64,000 nt of DNA from JASMTM01 sp964441735 (GTDB taxonomy: Bacteria > Thermotogota > Thermotogae > Petrotogales > Kosmotogaceae). The stretch lies in the NCBI GenBank assembly GCA_964441735.1, contig CAYTVB010000005.1, positions 1 to 64,000 on the forward strand, written 5' to 3'. The notes below the pieces were generated by a model, which had not been told where the DNA came from, ran no database searches, and saw only the letters and a list, made by a program, of their open reading frames with translations. This document shows positions 16,584 to 24,956 of this stretch, in pieces; the stretch's first letter is position 1; every line of letters starts with the position of its first letter. The position numbers and the translations under genes were made by a program.

Positions 16584-17597
16584 CTAAATAAATAAACAAG
16601 AATCTCCGAAGGAGAAAAATTTGTAACGTAAATATATTGCCTCTCTGTAAGCTTTCAAAGTGGTTTTTTTACCTGCGAAGGCAGATACAAGCATCAGTAA
16701 AGTAGATTTTGGAAGGTGGAAGTTTGTCACCATACCCGAAGTAACATTAAATACAAAGGGAGGATATATGAATATATCTGTTTCATCACAATCTGGCGTT
16801 ATCCTTCCGCGCTTTCTAAAATTGCTTTCAAGAGCCCTTACCACAGTGGTACCAACCGCGATAACTCTACCATTATTATTCAAAGTGTTGCTAACTTTTC
16901 GAGCGCAATTTTCATCAATTCTATAGTATTCCGAATGCATTTTATGATCTTCAATTCTGGTTGTTTTTACCGGTCTGAATGTTCCCAATCCTACGTGTAG
17001 AGTCAGATACGTCATTGAAATTCCTTTATTCTTGAGTTCAGCCATAACCCTTTTTGTAAAGTGTAAACCGGCTGTTGGAGCAGCAACAGACCCATCCTTT
17101 TTTGCGTAGACTGTTTGATAATATTCCGGAGAATCTGGATATTTCTTTATATACGGTGGGATAGGTAAACGACCCGCTTCAAAGATTTCTTCATCAGAAT
17201 AATCATCAAGAAAATGTATTAGCCTTGTGCCATCTTTATAATGCTTAAGTATCATACATCGAAGATCTGAAAAAACAAGAGTATTACCTGTTTTAATCTT
17301 GTTGCCAGGTTTAACCAGTGCTTTCCAGTCCCTTTCGCCAACCTTTTTAAGCAAGACTGCTTCAACCTTTGCGCCGGTCGTTTTTTTGCCAAGAAGTCTT
17401 GCTGGTATGACCTTGCTATCATTTAAAACCAGTAGGTCAGAAGGTTTAAGGTACTTTCCAATATTCCAAAAAACATTATGCCTGAACTGTTTCTTTTCTC
17501 TGTCAATTATCATTAATCTACAGCTATCTCTGGGAATAGTTGGATGCTGTGATACAAGATCATCGGGCAGATTATAATCAAATTCGTTAACTTTCAT
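16584..17597 (-). CDS. queA: S-adenosylmethionine:tRNA ribosyltransferase-isomerase
   Basis: Makes epoxyqueuosine in tRNA from preQ1 by transferring the ribose of AdoMet. The 337 aa start MKVNEFDYNLPDDLVSQHP and carry the family stretches DSKVIPARLLG, SVAAPTAGLHFT, THVGLGTF-like LHVGLGTFRPV, and the C-terminal RYKFFSFGD. I use ATG 17597, 7 nt after GGAGG, and reject a 53-codon upstream extension that runs through the neighbouring gene. It overlaps the preceding NYN RNase gene by 11 nt and converges on the permease gene with a 2-nt gap. Confidence 0.96.
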   Translation of the reverse strand: MKVNEFDYNLPDDLVSQHPTIPRDSCRLMIIDREKKQFRHNVFWNIGKYLKPSDLLVLNDSKVIPARLLGKKTTGAKVEAVLLKKVGERDWKALVKPGNKIKTGNTLVFSDLRCMILKHYKDGTRLIHFLDDYSDEEIFEAGRLPIPPYIKKYPDSPEYYQTVYAKKDGSVAAPTAGLHFTKRVMAELKNKGISMTYLTLHVGLGTFRPVKTTRIEDHKMHSEYYRIDENCARKVSNTLNNNGRVIAVGTTVVRALESNFRKRGRITPDCDETDIFIYPPFVFNVTSGMVTNFHLPKSTLLMLVSAFAGKKTTLKAYREAIYLRYKFFSFGDSCLFI

Positions 17598-18582
17598 ATA
17601 GATCCTCCGGTTTATAGGTTTTAATACCGCTCGTGTCATATTCAAGAAACCTATCATAACTAATAACACATGCATTCCTTGTATTTGCCAGTTGAAGAAT
17701 CCTGTCATCAGCTGGTGAGTATAACTCAGTTTGTGGTAGTGCAAGCCATTTCTCAAGTTCTTTTTGCTGAAATCCTTTAACCATATACCTTACATTTGCA
17801 TCAAAAATAATTCTATAAGGGAAAAATGCGGTATTTATTCTGGAAAAAGTGTGTATGAAAAGCCTGTCTATCTTTGCTATATCAGGAAAATCTGTTCCTG
17901 AATATATGATGTTACTTCCATCGATTATGGCTTCAGTGGTTTCTTTACTGGTGACAACTTTTTTAACATAATGATTTTTAATACTGTCAATAATTTTCTT
18001 ACGTTCTGATTTAGTAGCTTTGTCAAATATCCTTCGTAATTTTTTAATATCAGTAATATGTTTATGATTAATGACTTCAAACGCTTTATAATTGAATTTT
18101 TCAGTACTATTTACTGAAGTATTGTTTGTAAATAAGAGTGCACTTTCCAGCATCATATAATTGTCAATTATATTAGGGACCAATCTTTTTGCAAGTTTTA
18201 CCCAGTTCAAATAATCCTCAAATCGGTTAATTTTATCAACAAGAATACCTGAAACAGGAGGATTTTTTTGGGGGAATAGAAAGTACGCGATGCGTCCAGC
18301 CTCCTGAATTTTAGCGTTCACTAAATTTGCTACATAATTTACAGAATCAGGCTCTCCACGCTTTTCCTTCAAAATATCAATAATAAAGGATATATTACTG
18401 CTATCCAGTGAAGAAATTACGGGGTAATCGTTTGAACGAATCATAAAGTTTTTTAGTTTTATGTCACTTGATTGATGAAATAATCGGTTTATTCGTTTTA
18501 CTTTTTCTTTTCTGTTCTTATAAAATGTATAGAATCCAGATGATGAAATATTTTCTTTGATAATTTCTACAAGTTCTTTCAA
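17587..18582 (-). CDS. Zc3h12a/NYN-like ribonuclease domain protein
   Basis: A 331-aa protein. The C-terminal 120 residues look like a PIN-fold NYN domain of the Zc3h12a (Regnase) type: EAIIDGSNIIYSG with the first Asp/Asn pair, YRIIFDANVRYM with the second Asp, and SPADDRILQLA followed by VISYDRFLEY supplying further acidic residues. A metal-dependent endoribonuclease is therefore likely. The N-terminal 210 residues are helical, lysine-rich and unrecognised, possibly substrate binding. The start is TTG 18582 with a weak upstream AAGGGA; a stop lies in frame just before it. It overlaps queA by 11 nt, suggesting a role in tRNA or RNA processing. Confidence 0.75.
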   Translation of the reverse strand: MKELVEIIKENISSSGFYTFYKNRKEKVKRINRLFHQSSDIKLKNFMIRSNDYPVISSLDSSNISFIIDILKEKRGEPDSVNYVANLVNAKIQEAGRIAYFLFPQKNPPVSGILVDKINRFEDYLNWVKLAKRLVPNIIDNYMMLESALLFTNNTSVNSTEKFNYKAFEVINHKHITDIKKLRRIFDKATKSERKKIIDSIKNHYVKKVVTSKETTEAIIDGSNIIYSGTDFPDIAKIDRLFIHTFSRINTAFFPYRIIFDANVRYMVKGFQQKELEKWLALPQTELYSPADDRILQLANTRNACVISYDRFLEYDTSGIKTYKPEDLYES

Positions 18583-18643
18583 AAAGAATCATTCCCTTTC
18601 CTTTAATAAAGTCATATTGAATGGTTTTTCATGAACGTTTCTT

Positions 18644-18672
18644 TTGACACCCTTCAATACGTATGATATAAT
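18644..18672 (+). promoter_or_regulatory. Consensus promoter for rpmE
   Basis: TTGACA (18644-18649), 17-nt spacer, TATAAT (18667-18672): a perfect match. The predicted start near 18679 leaves a leader of about 34 nt before rpmE. It lies in the gap between divergent NYN RNase and rpmE genes. Confidence 0.88.
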
Positions 18673-18712
18673 GATTCTTGTAAAATTACACTATAGAAGA
18701 GGTGAAGACCTG

Positions 18713-18922
18713 ATGAAAAATGATATCCAGCCCAAGATGAAGCTGGTTACCGCAAAATGCACATGCGGCGCGGAACATACATTTTGGTCAACAAGAGAAA
18801 ATATTAAACTGGACGTTTGTTCAAATTGTCATCCATTTTATCAGGGAGGCAGCGGTTCTCTGATAATGGATAGTGAAGGAAGAGTTCAGAAATTTAAGAG
18901 TAAATATGGAGACAAATATTAA
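18713..18922 (+). CDS. rpmE: 50S ribosomal protein L31 (zinc-binding type)
   Basis: A 69-aa large-subunit protein. It carries the L31 signature KCTCGAEHTF (Cys16, Cys18) and DVCSNCHPFYQG, so this is the C+ zinc-binding form, and ends in the basic FKSKYG. The ATG at 18713 follows GAGGTG by 8 nt; an upstream in-frame ATG at 18644 lies in the promoter. L31 of this type can be replaced by a zinc-free paralogue under zinc limitation in other bacteria; no paralogue is visible here. Confidence 0.95.
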   Translation: MKNDIQPKMKLVTAKCTCGAEHTFWSTRENIKLDVCSNCHPFYQGGSGSLIMDSEGRVQKFKSKYGDKY

Positions 18923-18969
18923 TAGATTGCTTCTATTTACAACAAAAAAAGATTTTGGAGGTTAGAAAT

Positions 18970-19338
18970 GTGAGTGTGAAAGTTGGTAACGTCGTTGAAG
19001 GTAAAGTTACCGCTATTAAGAAATTTGGGGCGTTTGTGTCATTGCAAGATGGAGAAGAAGGTTTTATACACATTTCAAAGGTATCAAAGGATTATGTTAA
19101 GGACATTGACAACTATCTTAAGGTAGGACAATCGGTTAAAGCCAAAGTACTCGGTACAACAAAATACGGAAAGTGGGAACTTTCTATAAAGGATCTTGAA
19201 AAAAATTCTGGAGAAAAATCTGAATCTAAATCAAACCAGGATTTTGAAAGAAAGCTTTCCAAATTCATGAAAGAGAGTTCAAAAAAAATATCAGCTTATA
19301 AAAAGAGGCTTGATAAAAAGCGAGGCGTAAAGAAGTAA
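18970..19338 (+). CDS. S1-domain RNA-binding protein (GSP13-like)
   Basis: A 122-aa protein with one S1 domain at residues 1-75: VGNVVEGKVTAIKKFGAFVSL, EEGFIHISKVS and VKAKVLGTTKYGKWELSIKD are typical S1 strands. A highly charged lysine-rich C-terminal helix follows. Related small proteins (GSP13, YugI) bind RNA or ribosomes. The start is GTG 18970, 7 nt after GGAGGT; the overlapping ATG is followed at once by a stop. It is co-transcribed with rpmE and ends at a strong terminator. Confidence 0.88.
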   Translation: MSVKVGNVVEGKVTAIKKFGAFVSLQDGEEGFIHISKVSKDYVKDIDNYLKVGQSVKAKVLGTTKYGKWELSIKDLEKNSGEKSESKSNQDFERKLSKFMKESSKKISAYKKRLDKKRGVKK

Positions 19339-19348
19339 AAAATATACA

Positions 19349-19374
19349 GGAGAGCTAATAGCTCTCCTTTTTTA
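19349..19374 (+). terminator. Intrinsic terminator after the rpmE-S1 unit
   Basis: GGAGAGC (19349-19355) pairs with GCTCTCC (19361-19367) around loop TAATA, followed by TTTTTT. It lies 11 nt after the S1 gene stop. A textbook rho-independent terminator. Confidence 0.9.
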
Positions 19375-19436
19375 TAATCTTCCAAAAGCAACTCCTTCAA
19401 TTTATCGTGTAAAAAATAAATATTAACAGAATTATA

Positions 19437-19465
19437 CTGAAAATTTGCTTCAGAGATCTTATAAT
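19437..19465 (+). promoter_or_regulatory. Promoter for glgP
   Basis: CTGAAA (19437-19442), 17-nt spacer, TATAAT (19460-19465). The -10 is perfect and the -35 matches four of six positions. The predicted start is near 19472, about 26 nt before the ATG. Confidence 0.6.
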
Positions 19466-19497
19466 ATATTTATTGAGTTATTTAAAGGAGGAATCTG

Positions 19498-22065
19498 ATG
19501 CGTTTTTTAGAAAGTATTAGAGCAATTCCTAAGTTACCTAAAAGATTGGAGCGTCTGGAAGAACTGGCTTACAATTTTTGGTGGACTTGGAATCCATCTG
19601 CGGAAGCAGTGTTTAAGAAAATGGATATTGACCTGTGGTATGAACAAAAGCGAAGTCCTGTAAAGCTTTTGAGAAGAATAAGTCAGAAAAAGCTCAATGA
19701 ATTGGCAAAAGATGATGAGTTTTTAGAATTGTATGATTCAGTTTTAGAAAAACTTGATGAATACATGAAATCTGAAGACACATGGATACAAAGAAATCAT
19801 CCAGAAAAAGTTGAAAATACAGTTGCATATTTTTGTGCGGAGTACGGTATACATGAATCTTTTCCAATATACTCGGGAGGACTGGGAGTTCTTGCTGGTG
19901 ACCACTTAAAAACTGCAAGTGATATGGGCTTTAACCTGGTTGCAGTGGGTTTGCTTTACAGAAACGCTTATTTTAGTCAACTGCTTGATAAAAATGGTTG
20001 GCAACAAAATATATTTCAGACATACGATTTTGAGGATTTTCCGGTAAAGGAAGTTAATGACCAGGATGGAGAAGAGTTAATGGTAACCATCCACTTCCCT
20101 GAAAGAAAAGTGTATGCTAAAGTTTGGAAGGCTGATGTGGGCAGGGTACCACTTTATTTGCTGGATACAGACATTAGTAAAAATACACAGGAAGATAGAA
20201 AGATTACAAAACAACTGTATGGAGGAGACCGTGAAACACGTATTAAACAGGAAATAGTGCTGGGTATAGGAGGCGTAAGGGCATTAAGAATGTTAGGATA
20301 CAGTCCTGCTGTTTGGCATATGAATGAAGGACATGCTGCTTTTCTAGGATTAGAAAGAATAAGAGAATACATGCATGGCAAGAATATGGATTTCAAATCA
20401 GCTATTGAAGCAGCCCGATCAAGTATCGTTTTCACGACACATACACCGGTGCCAGCAGGTAATGATGTTTTTGATCCAGTATTAATCGACAAGTATTTTT
20501 CAGAGTTTTGGCTTAATATAGGAGTAACACGTCGAGATTTTTTGGAGCTCGGTTCGGAAAAGAAGAGTAGTGGTTATGAACATTTCAGTATGACCGTCCT
20601 CGCCTTGAGGTTATCCTCCTATGCAAACGGAGTAAGTTTACTGCATGGGAAGGTATCTAGAGAAATGTGGAGCCACATATACCCTGATTTACCAGAAATT
20701 GAGATCCCAATAGATTACATAACAAATGGAGTACACTTCTGGACCTGGTTAAACAGAGATCTCTATACTCTATTGAATAAATACTTTCCAGCAAACTGGG
20801 AAGAAAGGATCACAGACCCGGAAATATGGGAAAATGTAGATTCTATACCTGATGAAGAACTATGGGAGATTCATTGCAAATTAAAACAACGGCTAAGGAA
20901 GTTCACTCAGGGCAGGTTGAAAAGGCAGAGAGAAAGACATGGTGAAACTGTTGAAGAGCTTGCAGAAGTTGAAAATATATTACCCGAAGATGTTTTAACT
21001 ATTGGTTTTGCGAGGAGATTTGCAACCTATAAAAGAGCAACACTGGTTCTAAAAGATATCGAGCGGTTGAAGAGGTTACTTACAGACCCGGAAAAACCGG
21101 TACAGTTCATTTATTCAGGGAAGGCTCATCCTGCAGACGATCCAGGAAAAGAACTTATTAAGCGACTTTATGAAATTTCACGATTGCCAGAATTTAAAAA
21201 CAGAATCATATTTGTAGAAAATTACGATACAAATATTGCGCGCCACATGGTTAGCGGCGTTGATGTGTGGTTAAATACTCCTCGAAGGCCTCATGAGGCC
21301 AGCGGAACAAGTGGAGAAAAAGCAGGAATAAATGGAGTTTTGAATTTTAGTGTACTTGATGGCTGGTGGGTCGAAGGCTTTAATGGGAGTAACGGCTGGG
21401 CTATTGGTGACAACAGAGATTATGAGGATAAGGAACTTCAGGACAGGATAGACAGTGTTTCCATTTACAATACCCTGGAGAATGAAATTATTCCGACGTA
21501 TTATAAGAAAAACAAAAGTGGTGTACCGGAAAAATGGGTTGAGAAAATGAAGAATTCAATAAAAAGTGTGGGAAAGCGGTTTAACACACATCGTATGCTG
21601 GCTGAATACGCTGAAAAGCTGTACTTTAAGACGATAGAAACCTCTGAATTTGTTAAGAAAAATGATTATGAAATGGCAAGGGAACTGGCAGAATGGAAAG
21701 AGCGTCTTGAAAGTAACTGGAAAAACATAAGAATCAAACCTAACAAGATTTCCACATATTCTGAAGAGAGCATAAAAGTTGGAACGAAGGTAAGATTAAC
21801 AACAAACGTATATCTAAGTGAACTAAAACCGGAAGAAGTGCAGGTAGAGATTTTCCTTGCAATATTTAACGAAGAGGATAAAATAATTGGTTACAAAACG
21901 TACCCCATGAAACTTCAGAAAAACGATGTACACAACGAATATATATATTCCGGTGAATTTACAATAGAGCGGGAAGGACGCATAGCTTATACAATAAGGG
22001 TTGTTCCAAATCCAGAATATTTACCTTTTAGAGGGTACTTCACATTGGCCAAATGGGTTAATTAA
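19498..22065 (+). CDS. glgP: Alpha-glucan phosphorylase
   Basis: Pyridoxal-phosphate enzyme that releases glucose-1-phosphate from glycogen or maltodextrin. The 855 aa belong to the shorter, archaeal/bacterial alpha-glucan phosphorylase type: an N-terminal DUF3417 segment (residues 1-110, LAYNFWWTWNPSAEAVF), then the catalytic domains. YCAEYG-like FCAEYGIHES, WHMNEGHAAF, FARRFATYKRA (phosphate-binding Lys/Arg region) and EASGTSGEKAGINGV, holding the PLP lysine, are all visible; Glu replaces the common Met before that Lys. AAGGAGG precedes ATG 19498. The product links to the phosphoglucomutase and glgA at 41-46 kb. Monocistronic, ending at 22064-22091. Confidence 0.93.
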   Translation: MRFLESIRAIPKLPKRLERLEELAYNFWWTWNPSAEAVFKKMDIDLWYEQKRSPVKLLRRISQKKLNELAKDDEFLELYDSVLEKLDEYMKSEDTWIQRNHPEKVENTVAYFCAEYGIHESFPIYSGGLGVLAGDHLKTASDMGFNLVAVGLLYRNAYFSQLLDKNGWQQNIFQTYDFEDFPVKEVNDQDGEELMVTIHFPERKVYAKVWKADVGRVPLYLLDTDISKNTQEDRKITKQLYGGDRETRIKQEIVLGIGGVRALRMLGYSPAVWHMNEGHAAFLGLERIREYMHGKNMDFKSAIEAARSSIVFTTHTPVPAGNDVFDPVLIDKYFSEFWLNIGVTRRDFLELGSEKKSSGYEHFSMTVLALRLSSYANGVSLLHGKVSREMWSHIYPDLPEIEIPIDYITNGVHFWTWLNRDLYTLLNKYFPANWEERITDPEIWENVDSIPDEELWEIHCKLKQRLRKFTQGRLKRQRERHGETVEELAEVENILPEDVLTIGFARRFATYKRATLVLKDIERLKRLLTDPEKPVQFIYSGKAHPADDPGKELIKRLYEISRLPEFKNRIIFVENYDTNIARHMVSGVDVWLNTPRRPHEASGTSGEKAGINGVLNFSVLDGWWVEGFNGSNGWAIGDNRDYEDKELQDRIDSVSIYNTLENEIIPTYYKKNKSGVPEKWVEKMKNSIKSVGKRFNTHRMLAEYAEKLYFKTIETSEFVKKNDYEMARELAEWKERLESNWKNIRIKPNKISTYSEESIKVGTKVRLTTNVYLSELKPEEVQVEIFLAIFNEEDKIIGYKTYPMKLQKNDVHNEYIYSGEFTIEREGRIAYTIRVVPNPEYLPFRGYFTLAKWVN

Positions 22066-22091
22066 AAAAAGGCGGATTTCCGCCTTTTTTT
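22064..22091. terminator. Bidirectional terminator between glgP and the minus-strand operon
   Basis: GGCGGA (22071-22076) pairs with TCCGCC (22079-22084), flanked by seven As on the left and seven Ts on the right, so it works on both strands. It ends glgP and the long murJ operon, whose last gene stops at 22090. Confidence 0.88.
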
Positions 22092-22425
22092 ATTCATTAA
22101 AAGAACTAAAATCACTCAATGTTTTCTCGAAATCATTTTCTTCAATATCGCCCCATAAATATGCTTGTAGAAGTCCCGGGACAGATCTCAGTGTTTCGAT
22201 TTCGTGCTCGAGAAAAATTCTCCTTCGTCTGTCATAATTTCCGCTAAATACTGTTTCTGTTGAATCAGAGCCAGAAGCAATCATTTCTACAGTAGCGTTA
22301 TATATTTTATCAATTTCTTCATCTGATAATCCAAAATTGGACAGTTTTTCGAATATTTCATGGGTTTCACTACCGTCAACCAACATTTTTAGGATGATAC
22401 TCACAAGCTCGTTAAAGTCAGTCAT
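22090..22425 (-). CDS. Uncharacterised 111-aa helical protein
   Basis: I do not recognise a family. The 111 aa are acidic and predicted helical, with no membrane segment, no Cys and no obvious catalytic motif. A short DEEIDKIYNATVEM stretch and the basic patch YDRRRRIF are the main landmarks. The ATG at 22425 follows the DUF72 gene stop directly (22426), so it is translated as the last gene of the murJ operon. The adjacent terminator overlaps its stop codon. Confidence 0.65.
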   Translation of the reverse strand: MTDFNELVSIILKMLVDGSETHEIFEKLSNFGLSDEEIDKIYNATVEMIASGSDSTETVFSGNYDRRRRIFLEHEIETLRSVPGLLQAYLWGDIEENDFEKTLSDFSSFNE

Positions 22426-23235
22426 CTATGGTTCTCCTTCCACAATTTCCCTGAAACGTAGGGCATTATTTACAGCCTGTCCCATATGGCAGTTGTTAAA
22501 ATACACGTATACCTCTGTTCCATCTTTCAAAAATTCTACCACATCATTGGCGAAGCGTCTAAGCTCTTCTTCCGAATAGTTGTAATCATATCGTTCACTT
22601 CCCTCAGCCTGGAACCAATCGGTATTTCTGCCATGGAACCTGAAATACGCAAATTTGTTATCTTTTAATGGAATATAGGGGAAAAGTTTTCCAATTTTTG
22701 GCTCATCTACTGTAACCGGAGTAAGGTGAGTGGATATCTCGTCAAAAATGCTGTTATCTGTCCATTCCACATTTCTAAATTCTCCTGCTATATTATGATT
22801 TTTTTCTTTGCAGTAATCAGAAATCTTCCTGAGATATTCAAGGTTGTTTTTATTCAGGTGAAAACTATAGGGAAATTGAAAAAGTACCATTCCCATTCTA
22901 TTTTCCTTCTTTAGAATTTCTAAAGGTTCAAAAAAGTCATCCAGAGTATTATAAGCTTCTGAAACATGCCTGTTTCTCCAGTATTCGTGTGTTACTTTAC
23001 CAGGAGCTTTTACAGAAAAAGTAAATGCACCTGGCACTTTTCTTGTAATTCCAACTATGGTTTTATAGCTTGGTTGTCTGTAATAAGTGAAGTTAAGTTC
23101 AACACTATTAAAGCTCCAAACAGAATAATAATATCTCAGCATTTCAGAAGCTTTAATAGTTTCTGGATAAACCGTTCCCTTCCAGTCACTGAAACTGTAA
23201 CCGCTTGTTCCTAGGTGTAACATGTTATGATTCAT
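22426..23235 (-). CDS. DUF72 (YecE-like) TIM-barrel protein
   Basis: A 269-aa member of DUF72, a TIM-barrel family of unknown activity. Characteristic stretches: LHLGTSGYSFSDWKG near the N-terminus, VELNFTYYRQP, FTFSVKAPGKVTHEY, LFQFPYSFH, AGEFRN, and the C-terminal YVYFNNCHMGQAVNNA. Starts at ATG 23235 or ATG 23223 are both possible and neither has a clear RBS; either way it overlaps or abuts the pduL stop, suggesting translational coupling. Function cannot be deduced. Confidence 0.88.
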   Translation of the reverse strand: MNHNMLHLGTSGYSFSDWKGTVYPETIKASEMLRYYYSVWSFNSVELNFTYYRQPSYKTIVGITRKVPGAFTFSVKAPGKVTHEYWRNRHVSEAYNTLDDFFEPLEILKKENRMGMVLFQFPYSFHLNKNNLEYLRKISDYCKEKNHNIAGEFRNVEWTDNSIFDEISTHLTPVTVDEPKIGKLFPYIPLKDNKFAYFRFHGRNTDWFQAEGSERYDYNYSEEELRRFANDVVEFLKDGTEVYVYFNNCHMGQAVNNALRFREIVEGEP

Positions 23236-23818
23236 CAACTATAAATACTTCGTCTCCATTTGAAAGTAAAGCTGCATTGGCTTCATCTACATCAACATGA
23301 AATTCTAGTGCATATTTTTCACTAACCCTTATCAATACATCATCAAAAATTGTTTTTCTCTCTCCACTACCCTCGCAGTAGACTCTTACAATATCTTTGT
23401 TTTTAACACCATATGTTTCAGCTTCCTCAGGCTTCATATGAATATGCCTTTTTGCAATAATCAGTCCATTCTCAAGAATTACCGTTCCTTTGGGTCCGAC
23501 AATTGTTACACCCGGAGTTCCAGAATGATCACCCGAATCCTTTATCGGAGGTTTAACCCCCAGTTTAAATGCGTCTGTTCTAGAAATCTCTACCTGTGTT
23601 GCCTTTCTGACCGGCCCAAGTGCTCTTACACCGGCAATAGCATTCTTTGGACCAACAATGATTACTTTTTCTTTTGCTGCATATTGTCCGGGTTGTCCCA
23701 ATTCTTTAATTTCCTCAAGTTGATATCCTTCTCCAAACAGAATCTTCAGGTCTCCCTCTGAAAGGTGGACATGTCTGTTAGATGCGCCAGCTGAGATTCC
23801 TGGTTTTTTCAGTATCAT
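23225..23818 (-). CDS. pduL: Phosphate acyltransferase PduL-type
   Basis: Interconverts acyl-CoA and acyl phosphate; outside microcompartments PduL often replaces Pta in acetate formation. The 197 aa have the two PduL half-barrels. Zinc-binding histidines sit in SNRHVHLSEGD and IIAKRHIHMKPEEA, and the CoA-site stretch VRALGPVRKATQVEIS is intact. No microcompartment genes or encapsulation-type N-terminal peptide are seen, so a soluble housekeeping phosphotransacetylase is likely. Its 3' end overlaps the DUF72 gene. Confidence 0.93.
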   Translation of the reverse strand: MILKKPGISAGASNRHVHLSEGDLKILFGEGYQLEEIKELGQPGQYAAKEKVIIVGPKNAIAGVRALGPVRKATQVEISRTDAFKLGVKPPIKDSGDHSGTPGVTIVGPKGTVILENGLIIAKRHIHMKPEEAETYGVKNKDIVRVYCEGSGERKTIFDDVLIRVSEKYALEFHVDVDEANAALLSNGDEVFIVDES

Positions 23819-23852
23819 TCAATGCACCTCCAAAATATTTTTTTATCTTTTT

Positions 23853-24956
23853 TCACTTGAAAGTAGTGGGACCAACAAGTCCCTGTCTTGTTACCAATTT
23901 TAGCCCGGAAGGAAATTTTATTTGTATGCTGGCAGGACCTCTTGCTACACTAAACAATCCCAGTCCACTTATATTTACCTCTTCAGATGTATTCAAATCA
24001 GCTTTCATTTCCTCCCAGGTATACTCCTCTAATTCTTTCTTTTTACATGGGGGACTGAGCAGCGTTCCAAACCACTCATTCCATGTTTCTAGAGCTTTTT
24101 CAGGATTTGTTTCGTGAACTGTTGAATTTTCTGATGTAAGGATATTTATAATTGGGGAATCCTTGCCTGTTCTTCCCTTTACTGTTACTCTCACAAATCC
24201 CCCCATGAAAAATGTTCTGTCTTTTTTAGCATTAACTGTATATACCTTTAATTTTTTCTTTGGCGTTATCTTTTTTTGACATTCAAGGGATATAAAATCA
24301 TTCATTCTGTTGTTTGTTGATAAACCAGGTGTGTCAATAAAAGTAATATCATACTTTCTGTCGTATATGTTAAGTGTTTTCATTGTTGTACCTGGATATT
24401 CACTTACCGTAATCCTATCTTCAGCTTTTAGAGCATTAATAAGTGAAGATTTTCCAACATTTGTCATTCCCATCAGAAGAAATTTCCGTTCTCTCTCCTC
24501 TGAAAGTTTTTTCAATAATTTGTTAATTCCAAATCTTCGTGTTGCTGAAACAAGATGTATTCTTGATGAATCAACATTTAATGCCTTTGAAGTCCATTTC
24601 AATAATGTATCCTCGGGTATTTCAACAGGCATTAGATCAATCTTGTTTATTATGAAGTATGGGTTTTTATTCTTTATTTTCTCTATTAACCCTTTATTGG
24701 CTGTGCCATTAAAATCAAAAATATCGACAACAAGAATTACTTTGTCTGCAATATTAAGATAGTCTTTGACAGTATTGAAGCTAATTTCTCCTGTCAATTT
24801 TGAGGGGAGAACGCCATAGTGCTTAAGTTTAAAACATCTCTGGCAGTATACAGGTTCTTTAGATTCTGTTCTCTTTATAAGTACACTTTCAGGAATATAG
24901 CCTTCCTTATCAGGTTCAACCGTTTGAATCGTGATGCCACAGCCTTCACATTTCAT
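23853..24956 (-). CDS. yqeH: YqeH-like circularly permuted GTPase
   Basis: Ribosome-assembly GTPase of the YqeH type, involved in 30S biogenesis in Bacillus. An N-terminal zinc finger uses Cys3, Cys6, Cys38 and Cys41. GTPase motifs come in permuted order: G4 NKID (104-107), G5-like SATRRFG (137-143), then G1 GMTNVGKS (163-170), G2 region EYPGTT (186-191) and G3 DTPG (208-211). A C-terminal domain of about 150 residues follows. The 367 aa match YqeH. The ATG overlaps the HAD gene stop (TAATG). In Bacillus, yqeG and yqeH are neighbours, as here. Confidence 0.93.
   Translation of the reverse strand: MKCEGCGITIQTVEPDKEGYIPESVLIKRTESKEPVYCQRCFKLKHYGVLPSKLTGEISFNTVKDYLNIADKVILVVDIFDFNGTANKGLIEKIKNKNPYFIINKIDLMPVEIPEDTLLKWTSKALNVDSSRIHLVSATRRFGINKLLKKLSEERERKFLLMGMTNVGKSSLINALKAEDRITVSEYPGTTMKTLNIYDRKYDITFIDTPGLSTNNRMNDFISLECQKKITPKKKLKVYTVNAKKDRTFFMGGFVRVTVKGRTGKDSPIINILTSENSTVHETNPEKALETWNEWFGTLLSPPCKKKELEEYTWEEMKADLNTSEEVNISGLGLFSVARGPASIQIKFPSGLKLVTRQGLVGPTTFK

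Noticed and set aside
16598..16620. Inverted repeat TCTCC-GAA-GGAGA near the queA stop
   Set aside because: It encodes the conserved SFGD of QueA and lacks a proper T-run on either strand, so I do not call it a terminator.
17598..17756. 53-codon N-terminal extension of queA
   Set aside because: The extension lies in the coding region of the NYN RNase gene, while ATG 17597 has GGAGG at the right distance and gives the family N-terminus.
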